DNA of 64,000 bases from Chalciporus piperatus (lineage: Eukaryota > Basidiomycota > Agaricomycetes > Boletales > Boletaceae): positions 97,149-161,148 of the forward strand of contig JBBPTG010000050.1 of assembly GCA_038093975.1 (NCBI GenBank), written 5' to 3'. Position numbers and translations under genes: made by a program. Below, one piece after another: positions 56,185-64,000 of this stretch. Position 1 is the first letter of the stretch. Each line of letters opens with the position of its first letter. A model generated the notes under the pieces. The model did no database searches and was not told the DNA's origin. It worked only from the letters and a program-made list of their open reading frames with translations.

Positions 56185-56561
56185 GGTCCACTGGGGGTAT
56201 GAAGACGAAGGAGACAGAGATTGACAGCTGTTGGTGACGCAAGCACTCGAAGATCTCGACGCGTAGTCCAGTTTCCCACGGTACTCAAATCTTTGCCTTG
56301 TGAATATTTGAATCGTGATCATGATATCCCAACAGTGTCATTCACGCTATGAAAACAGTCATATACTTACATGCAGAGGTATGCTCCAAGACCTTTCCAG
56401 AATGCGCCGTGACTGAGTTCTGAGTGCTTTGTACTGATGACCGGTTTTCAGAGTAGAAGCTGGAGACCACGAGGAATCAACATGTTGTGCTGTGTAGTCC
56501 CTTTTCAGTCCCGTCGCTGTGTTCCTCCCTTCTCTCTTCGGTCCCCCATACATACGCAACG
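56185..56561. promoter_or_regulatory. Shared rpt6 / TPR-CHAT gene 3 intergenic region
   Basis: About 550 bp lie between the divergent starts of rpt6 and gene 3. Pieces of it (the ccagaatgcgccg segment and the leader before the 5'UTR intron) recur in front of genes 1 and 2. This fits a bidirectional promoter that was copied with the cassette. Confidence 0.5.
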
Positions 56562-56612
56562 GTGAGTGGATTGTATGTGCGGACATCGTGTTGTTGCTCA
56601 ACGTCTCCATAG
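56562..56612 (+). other. Predicted 5'UTR intron of TPR-CHAT gene 3
   Basis: 51 bases from gtgagtgg to ctccatag; ends and branch-like ctcaac are conserved with genes 1 and 2. Confidence 0.5.
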
Positions 56613-56736
56613 GTCTGACGCTGCTTGCTTCGAGCTACTGGCTTCCTTCTCACCCTAACACCATTTCTCCAATCAATCCATCACTTTCCTCCCCCTCATG
56701 CGTCGCCTCTTCCCCTGGGCTTTTAAGCCCAGTGCC

Positions 56737-59700
56737 ATGTCTAAGGTCGATAAGGACATTTCCCGCTTGCGTGCTAAATTAGCACGTCTCCCCCAAGGTC
56801 ATCCCGACCTATCCTCGTCTTTCAACAACCTCGCTCTTGCCCTCTGGACTCTGTTCGAGCGGGTGGGGGGGATGTCTGACCTCGATGAGGCGATTACCCT
56901 CCACCGCAATGCATTGCAACTTCGTCGGGACGGACATCCCGACCGATCCATATCATTAAATGGCCTTGCTGTTGCCCTCTGGGCTCGTTTCCGGCAGGTG
57001 GGGGGGATGGCTGTCCTCGATGAGGCGATTGACCTACACCGCAATGCATTAGCACTTCGTCCGGACGGACATCCCGACCGATCCATATCATTATACGGCC
57101 TCGCTATTGCCCTCTGGACTCGGTTCGGGAAGGTGGGGGGGATGGCTGTTCTCAATGAGGCGATTACCCTCCACCGCAATGCATTGCAACTTCGTCGGGA
57201 CGGATGAGGCGATTACCCTCCACCGCAATGCATTGCAACTTCGTCGGGACGGACATCCCGACCGATCCATATCATTAAACGGCCTCGCTGTTGCCCTCTG
57301 GACTCGGTTCGGGGAGGTGGGGGGGATGGCTGTCCTCGATGAGGCGATTGACCTACACCGCAATGCATTAGCACTTCGTCCGGACGGACATCCCGACCGA
57401 TCCATATCATTATACGGCCTCGCTATTGCCCTCTGGACTCGGTTCGGGAAGGTGGGGGGGATGGCTGTTCTCAATGAGGCGATTACCCTCCACCGCAATG
57501 CATTGCAACTTCGTCGGGACGGACATCCCGACCGATCCATATCATTAAACGGCCTCGCTGTTGCCCTCTGGACTCGGTTCGGGGAGGTGGGGGGGATGGC
57601 TGTCCTCGATGAGGCGATTGACCTACACCGCAATGCATTAGCACTTCGTCCGGACGGACATCCCGACCGATCCATATCATTAAACGGCCTCGCTGTTGCC
57701 CTCCACACTCGGTTCGAGCGGGTGGGGGGGATGTCTGACCTCGATGAGGCGATTACCCTCCACCGCAAGGCATTGGCACTTCGTCCGGACGGACATCCCG
57801 ACCGGTTCAAGTCATTAAACAACCTCGCAAATGCCCTCCAGACTCGGTTCGGGGAGGTGGGGGGGATGGCTGTCCTCAATGAGGCGATTGACCTCCACCG
57901 CAATGCATTGGCACTTCGTCCGGACGGACATCCCGACCGATCGGGGTCATTAAACAACCTCGCAAATGCCCTCTGGACTCGGTTCGGGGAGGTGGGGGCC
58001 CTCTGGACTCGGTTCGGGAAGGTGGGGGGGATGGCTGTTCTCAATGAGGCGATTACCCTCCACCGCAATGCATTGCAACTTCGTCGGGACGGACATCCCG
58101 ACCGATCCATATCATTAAACGGCCTCGCTGTTGCCCTCTGGACTCGGTTCGGGGAGGTGGGGGGGATGGCTGTCCTCGATGAGGCGATTGACCTACACCG
58201 CAATGCATTAGCACTTCGTCCGGACGGACATCCCGACCGATCCATATCATTATACGGCCTCGCTATTGCCCTCTGGACTCGGTTCGGGAAGGTGGGGGGG
58301 ATGGCTGTTCTCAATGAGGCGATTACCCTCCACCGCAATGCATTGCAACTTCGTCGGGACGGACATCCCGACCGATCCATATCATTAAACGGCCTCGCTG
58401 TTGCCCTCTGGACTCGGTTCGGGGAGGTGGGGGGGATGGCTGTCCTCGATGAGGCGATCACCCTCCACCGCAATGCATTGGCACTTTGTCCGCACGGACA
58501 TCCCGACCGGTTCAAGTCATTAAACAACCTCGCAAATGCCCTCCAGACTCGGTTCGGGGAGGTGGGGGGGATGGCTGTCCTCAATGAGGCGATTGACCTC
58601 CACCGCAATGCATTGGCACTGCGTCCGGATGGACATCCCGAACGATTCTCATCAGTGCGTGGTGTTGCATCTTGCCTGCTTCAGCACCCCCAAGGATCCG
58701 CGAAGTATAGGGAAGAAGCATTCAACCTTTATTCCACACTCTCGGATCTGTCGCAATCAGTAACCCCAGCCGACCTGGCTGCTGCCCGAGCCTGGGTTCG
58801 CGCGGCTGAAGCATTTGCACACTGTACGACACTATCCGCCTATGAAACATCACTCCGCCTCCTCACTACTCATCTCGCTGCTCTCCCGTGTTTACCTCAG
58901 CATCTTATTGTTATGAAGCACTGCATGTCCTCCCTCGCCATGGACGCATTTTCGGCTTCTATTCGTCATGGCACCCTTACTGGTGCAGTCGAGCTCCTCG
59001 AACAGGGCCGTGAACGATTCTCATCAGTGCGTGGTGTTGCATCTTGCCTGCTTCAGCACCCCCAAGGATCCGCGAAGTATAGGGAAGAAGCATTCAACCT
59101 TTATTCCACACTCTCGGATCTGTCGCAATCAGTAACCCCAGCCGACCTGGCTGCTGCCCGAGCCTGGGTTCGCGCGGCTGAAGCATTTGCACACTGTACG
59201 ACACTATCCGCCTATCAAACATCACTCCGCCTCCTCACTACTCATCTCGCTGCTCTCCCGTGTTTACCTCAGCATCTTATTGTTATGAAGCACTGCATGT
59301 CCTCCCTCGCCATGGACGCATTTTCGGCTTCTATTCATCATGGCACCCTTACTGGTGCAGTCGAGCTCCTCGAACAGGGCCGTGGGGTCTTTTGGAGCCA
59401 GCTGACTCGCCTCCGTTCCCCTGTTGGCGAGGTCATCGCTTCTGGAGACAAGGGAAATGTGTTGGGAGAAAGGTTCCTGTCGGTTTCTCGTGCACTTCGT
59501 CACATCCTTGATTCCAAGCCTCAACACGATAGGGCATGGCACCTTACGAATGAATTGCGAGAAATCGCGGACGACATCCGCCGGCTACCTGGCCATTCAC
59601 GTTTCCTCCTCTCTCCACAGTTCTCAGCCCTTCGAAGAGCAGCAAGCGAAGGACCTGTCATCATCGTCAACTCCAGCCAGTTTGGCTGTGATGCAATCGT

Positions 59701-60670
59701 CGTCTTTCACACTAGAGACCCCATCCATGTTCCTCTTCAAATCCAGAAAGCACGCGTCAAGGAGTGGTCGGTGGATCTCAACAAGATCACGAAGAAGGGC
59801 CAAAATCAAAATGTACAAACAGAGCTCGTCGTGATTTTACGCGAGCTCTGGGATCACGTTGTTTCCCCAATTGTTCAGGTCCTCGAGAAATTCTGTCCTC
59901 GTCGGTCAAGGATTTGGTGGTCGCCCACTGCGCGGTTTTCTCTCCTCCCTCTTCACGCCGCCGGGGAATACAGGCGGAACAAACCGACATTCTCTGATCT
60001 CTACATCTCCTCTTACACCCCAACCTTGACTGCTCTCATTCGCTCTCGACGCCCATTGGATTCGACCACGCGAAAGCCGCGTTTCGTTGCAGTGGGGAAT
60101 GGAGAGACTCCCGGCGAGGCTACGCTTGAACACGTCCATGCCGAGCTCATCAGCATCAGGGAGTCTGTCGACGCCCACGCAACCTTCACATGCATCGAAG
60201 GTCAGGATGCCCACGTCGGCAGGGTTGGCCAAGAACTCCAAAAGTGCGAATTCATTCACTTTGCCTGCCATGGAATCCCCAAGCCCAAACTACCTTTCGA
60301 GTCCGCCTTCGCACTCAGTGACGGGCTACTGAAGATTCAAGATATCATCCAATACGACTTGCAGCACTCCCGACTTGCCACCCTGTCCGCTTGTCATGCC
60401 ACTGTTGGATACAAGCACAGTCCGGACGAGGCCATCCATCTCGCTGCAGCGATGCAATTTCTCGGTTTCCGTTCTGTCGTCGGGACGATGTGGGCGGTGG
60501 GCGATGTTGAAGCGAAGATCATTATGACGGCATTCTATCGGAACATGGTTGGCAAGTCTGGCGATCGTGCTCTAGATCATACCCATGCTGCGTTCGCGTT
60601 GCACAGGGCACTGAGGACTGTGAAGCTGTCACTTGATCAGCGGATCTTGTTCGTACACATCGGCGCGTAG
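56737..60670 (+). CDS. TPR-CHAT protein, gene 3 (reading frame interrupted)
   Basis: The N-terminal frame starts MSKVDKDISRLRAKL at 56737 and ends at a stop at 57205-57207. The rest, in another frame, is open from 57107 to 60670. The break is caused by a 49-bp tandem duplication (57157-57205 repeated at 57206-57254). About fourteen 45-residue TPR units, many nearly identical, precede the linker and a complete CHAT domain with HFACHG and LSACHA. An in-frame 372-bp duplication (58640-59011 and 59012-59383) repeats part of the linker. One TPR near 57990-58030 is a short hybrid. Either this is a recent pseudogene, or the 49-bp unit is spliced out, or the assembly collapsed or expanded a repeat. 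The 1187-residue downstream frame could still be translated. Confidence 0.75.
56870..58640 (+). repeat. Tandem array of 135-bp TPR-coding units
   Basis: The basic period is 135 bp (45 codons). Alternating unit types form a 270-bp higher-order repeat: the block beginning near 57228 recurs near 58068 with no differences that I could see over about 270 bp, and most of it recurs at 57498. Such homogeneity contrasts with gene 2 and points to recent recombination within the array. Confidence 0.85.
57157..57254 (+). repeat. 49-bp tandem duplication causing the frameshift
   Basis: The 49 bases starting gaggcgattaccctccaccg occur twice back to back. 49 is not a multiple of three; the second copy puts a TGA in the upstream frame and moves the reading frame by one. 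Confidence 0.9.
58640..59383 (+). repeat. 372-bp in-frame tandem duplication in the linker
   Basis: The two 372-bp units (124 codons) differ at only about two positions that I could see (Glu/Gln in YETS/YQTS, and an Arg/His change), so the event is recent. It joins LLEQGR directly to ERFSSVRG and leaves the frame intact. Confidence 0.9.
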
Positions 60671-60915
60671 TTTTGTTACCCTCGTTTGGTCATTGTGTTG
60701 CTCCCATGTACTACTAGGTGGTGTATCGGCTATGTATGATCGAGCACTTCGCTATGTGACATTTTCTTCTTCGAATTTGAATGTGTCTCATAGACATCGG
60801 CGAAATGCACGGGAATCTTCCAATAGCAAAGATTTCAGCAAAACTACATAGTACATACGTGATTATATCCGCCTTCAACTCAAAATCCATTGCGCTGCGG
60901 TTCGCTGGCTAGTCG
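60671..60915 (+). repeat. 3' flank shared with TPR-CHAT gene 1
   Basis: Same sequence as 17776-18060 with substitutions and one larger deletion; marks the downstream edge of the cassette duplication. Confidence 0.7.
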
Positions 60916-60919
60916 TCCT

Positions 60920-62240
60920 GGAAGAAGTCAGTGTCAATAGGCTCTAGCGGCGAAATGAGGAGTCGACGCGATGCTCACCACAGCAATTGTATCCTCCTCG
61001 CTCTTCATCGAGAGGGTCCCAAGGCATAGGCGCATCATACCACTGGCTGCCAGTGGGTTGTGGTCTAGTCTATAAACCAAGATCTGAGCATGAGAGCAGA
61101 ATGCACTGACAGGTCACCTTCGGAAGGCTTCTCATAGTCTCGGAGCTTCGGCCAATCCAGCCGTTCGGCGCTTCAGCGTGTAGAGAGGAGTAAAGGAAAA
61201 ATCGCTGTCTTTCCTACAGGCTTCGCGAGAGAGATCGGACTGCACTTCGGACTGCCAATCGAGCCCAAACCCGGCAGCCACGGTGGCACCGGGAGCGTGA
61301 GCAGGGGCCCTCGCCACCAGCTGGAGAGAAACGCTCCCTCCCTCTGAGTTATCAAGTCTTATCAGCGGATGTATAAAAAATATGGAATGCAGAGGGGCTT
61401 ACTCTTGTTTGAGAGATGCATCGTATATGCAGGGCACATATACACCTGGGTGACCAGGTATTTATCCTTGAGCAGCGGTATATTGTAGAAATGTTTCAGT
61501 GCGACATCCGGAGGAAGGTAGCTAATCCCAGGGCGATACATGGCAAGGATAGCACTCCTTTTACCATCCTTGAATGTCCCCTTTATATTGAAGGCTACAC
61601 GTCCGCCACCCTCGACGTTCCTGTCACAGATCAGGGCCCCAAGTGAGTTCGGATTAATCGATCGAGCGATCGAACGATCCCGTAAAACGGCAGAGGGCGT
61701 ACACTTGTGGTCCCACCTCAATGTTCGCCTTCGAGAAATTACTAGAGGCGAGAATGTATTTCTCCTCGACTGGTCCATCTATGGGCTTGCAATTCGCCAA
61801 GGTGAGCCCTACGCCCGCTTTGTCTAACTCTCTGGATTTCGGGATTATCGTAGATATTCCCATCGATCTGGAGTTCCCCCGTTTCCTTGTCGATGGTGCT
61901 ATATGTTCCAACATAGACCGGGCAAGTTCTGTGTTCAGGAATGGATCATGCATCCCAGTAACTCGGACACCGACTGTGATAGAGCATGGGGATATCGGGT
62001 ATCTTTTCATGAAGCATATGGACCTTTATTGACCACAAACTGGGAGACATCGATGATCACCGTGACGTGAATAGGCAGTTCACTGCCTCTTACCAGCATC
62101 GAAGTCGAAAGTTTCGCACCGACCTTTGAAATTCAAATCTTCATTCCCGGAACTCGGGAGGTGGACCTTCCCCGCCCACTTGGCAGAGCTAGATTCACAT
62201 CAGCCACGACACTCGATTGATCTTATCATCATATATACCA
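60920..62240 (-). CDS. Unrecognised multi-exon gene
   Basis: Minus-strand pieces look coding and are separated by plausible introns. 62010-61654 reads SITVGVRVTGMHDPFLNTEL, KSRELDKAGVGLTLANCKPI and IEVGPQVYALCRF. 61640-61410 reads GGGRVAFNIKGTFKDGKRSA, PPDVALKHFYNIPLLKDKYL. 61320-61130 and 61080-60990 may be further exons (QWYDAPMPWDPLDEERGGYN). A start in the 62040-62230 region is likely but not resolved. I recognise no family, and borders are approximate. Confidence 0.4.
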
Positions 62241-62303
62241 ATGTCGTCCAACAAAAAGACTCCAATGGATAAAACTGCGGCGTCCCGCATCCAGTCCCAT
62301 GCG
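62241..62303 (+). pseudogene. First exon of a small SMP-like protein, truncated
   Basis: ATG 62241 opens SNKKTPMDKTAASRIQSHA followed by a perfect gtaagt donor. A PM-x(n)-ASRIQS start is typical of small fungal proteins with a seed-maturation-like domain. Downstream sequence lacks a matching second exon and instead contains an inverted repeat, so the gene seems cut off, perhaps by an insertion. Confidence 0.4.
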
Positions 62304-62381
62304 GTAAGTGACTGGGATATGTCGGTTCTTTTGGATCTAAATGAGGTATGCAGGATCCAGAAGTTCTAAGTTGCTGGGGGA

Positions 62382-62451
62382 GCGTCTCCAGAGAGTCTCT
62401 GAAATTAACCGGAAATTGCCGAGTTTGCTTTTGGAGATTCTCTGGAGACGC
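62382..62451. repeat. 18-bp inverted repeat (hairpin)
   Basis: Arms gcgtctccagagagtctc (62382-62399) and its complement at 62434-62451 match at 17 of 18 positions with a 34-base loop. It could be a MITE core or a small foldback element. Confidence 0.6.
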
Positions 62452-62554
62452 CGGGTTGCTTTTCTTTTCGTTTGTTTTTAGAATCAAGTTCCCAAATGCA
62501 AAGTAACGCCTGCTGCCTGATCAACATATAACCCCCTGCTCATTATCCACAACG

Positions 62555-64000
62555 ATGTCCAGCCCACCCATGTCCCTGTCACCATGGTGGGCCTCTACCC
62601 TGGCCCCACGCTAGCACACCGCCACCAAGCAGTGCTGCAACTTACGTTCCGACGACTATTTAACACGTCTTCCATGGCCATGGTGCTCAGGCTGCTTCGT
62701 GCATCCGGCCTTCCTCCTCGTCCAACTTCAACCTACGCGAAGAGGCAGCGGCAGGCCCCTGGTTATCCTTGACGTCGAACTAGTGCCACACGCCAGGTAA
62801 GTCAGCGACGTTGACAGCTGTGGATCCAGGCTGAGTGTTTGCCCACCAAGACTTGTCTGTCAGGCTACCTCAGCTGGCCCCCGCTGCCTCCGAGCTCAAT
62901 ACCTTCAAGAACAACCTCGTTCCGCACTCACAGCCTCTACACCTAGAGCATACCGTGGTGAGCCCTTGGTTGTCGATCTTCGTCTAAGTGCTAACCTTCG
63001 AGTCCACGTCATTCCTCGTTGTAGATGAGGAAGAAATCAGGCAACGCAACGCCTTGCACGGTCTCAAATTGCCGAAAGGCTGATGGTCAACCCCGTGTAG
63101 CTAACGCTCAATGTGAGAAGGCTCCCCCCCAATGCGCACAGTGTTGCAAGCTGGCTGGGGGGTGTCGTATACATCGTGCAGCTGGGAGTACCGCACTGCC
63201 GCCACCGACGGAACCTCCGCAAGCACCTCCTCCTGCTGTGGAGATAGCACCTACCATCCCTTCGATGGGCAATGGCAGCAGCTTGAGCACGCCTGTTGCT
63301 GCTGCCAGTGTTGCACCCGCTGCTCTGGTCCCATCGACTGTGGTCCCTGCCCCAAGGACTTATGCTCGACCGTTGGACAGCGCATATGGACGAGGTTGGG
63401 CTGCGCGTCCACGAATGCTCGCTGTGACCCAGCAGGTTGATGCAGACGATGCTATGGCTGAGAGCCTACGGAGCATCTTCTGGGTGGTTCTGTGGACAAA
63501 GGTATGTGGTTCCTTTCGCTGAAGTTGAGATGCTTATCATCATGCAGGCTGGCGTTGCTCCTGAGGTCCTTCGATTGAAGACGATGTCGATCGGAAGGTT
63601 CATCCCAGCTGAGCATGTTGTGCTCATGTCTAGCCTCTCCGACACCACCATAATCTCGGTCTACTGTACTACGCCGATCTGTACATGGGTCAAACAGGAC
63701 CTTTCGACGCCAGTTGAGTTTGAGGGTTCGAGAGTGTTGATTAGGGCTGCGGATGTTGATGATGGAGGTATGGTTGGATTAGATGACGAGTTAAGAGCAT
63801 CGGTGTCCCATGGCAAGAGGGCAATGCCCGATGATGTCGAAGTTCAAGGTGTTTCCTCCCTTAAACGTCGCAGGGTCACTACTTCCCTAGATCATACTGC
63901 TACTTTACTGCCTACCAGCTCAACCTCATCAGCTCCATTGCCATATGCTCCTGCATTGGTACTCAAACCCCTTCTGGAAAGCCCTTCAAAGGTTCTACCT
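62555..64000 (+). CDS. Cys-rich protein of unknown role, partial at window end
   Basis: The frame from ATG 63025 (possibly preceded by exons near 62555-62770 and 62860-62962) reads CTVSNCRKADGQPRVANAQC, then a compact QCAQCCKLAGGCRIH cluster that looks like a zinc-binding unit. A Pro/Ala-rich stretch follows, then an intron (about 63502-63546) leading to a beta-rich domain (GRFIPAEHVVLMSSLSDTTI) and a basic Ser-rich tail that continues beyond the window. Similar Cys-rich N-termini occur in expanded, uncharacterised agaricomycete families, often near mobile DNA; that recollection is weak. The start and exon structure are uncertain. Confidence 0.5.

Noticed and set aside
57091..58608. 505-codon antisense open frame opposite the TPR array
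   Set aside because: It is a shadow of the repeated 135-bp unit: because the period is a multiple of three, a stop-free antisense unit stays open in every copy. The same Arg/Ser-rich shadows occur opposite genes 1 and 2.

Overview
The window is nuclear DNA of a basidiomycete fungus, most probably a mushroom-forming agaricomycete. The evidence is short introns of about 47 to 60 bases in nearly every housekeeping gene, a fruiting-body lectin of the Agaricus/Xerocomus type, a HET-domain protein, a TOK-type outward potassium channel, a ChAPs exomer-like protein and expanded TPR-CHAT proteins. The genus cannot be named from sequence alone. No rRNA, tRNA, CRISPR array or complete transposon was recognised.

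Layout. 0.4-1.7 kb holds a low-complexity protein of unknown role. 1.7-8.2 kb is a mosaic of diverged repeats ending in one intact small gene of a repeated family. 8.6-12.4 kb holds housekeeping genes: a queuine tRNA-ribosyltransferase accessory subunit, ATP synthase subunit J and a mitochondrial DnaJ protein. 12.8-17.8 kb holds a truncated gene, a scrambled rpt6 pseudogene and TPR-CHAT gene 1. 19-28.3 kb holds mitoribosomal L16 and PRP3 (divergent), the lectin, and Derlin and TOK channel (divergent). 28.6-32.7 kb holds TPR-CHAT gene 2 (minus) and a second rpt6 pseudogene. 32.7-37.5 kb is another repeat mosaic. 37.6-44 kb holds an Hsp20-domain protein, a SIKE-like coiled-coil protein and ChAPs. 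44.8-48 kb holds decayed G-domain genes. 48.3-51.6 kb holds a HET protein and a multi-pass membrane protein. 52.6-60.7 kb holds a bZIP factor, the intact proteasome ATPase rpt6 and TPR-CHAT gene 3. The end holds two poorly understood genes, the last running off the window.

The most striking structure is a head-to-head rpt6 / TPR-CHAT cassette present three times. Only the 55-60 kb copy keeps a working rpt6, and its TPR-CHAT partner is broken by a 49-bp duplication. The two other copies keep an open TPR-CHAT gene with the CHAT His and Cys, while their rpt6 halves are pseudogenes sharing the same deletions. The TPR parts are tandem arrays of a 45-residue (135-bp) unit, nearly identical in gene 3. 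That pattern is typical of fungal self/non-self recognition receptors. With the HET gene 7 kb away it suggests an innate-immunity or allorecognition region; this last step is inference.

The housekeeping genes have little functional connection apart from shared promoters: atp18/DnaJ, mrpl16/prp3 and Derlin/TOK are each divergent over 150 to 250 bp.
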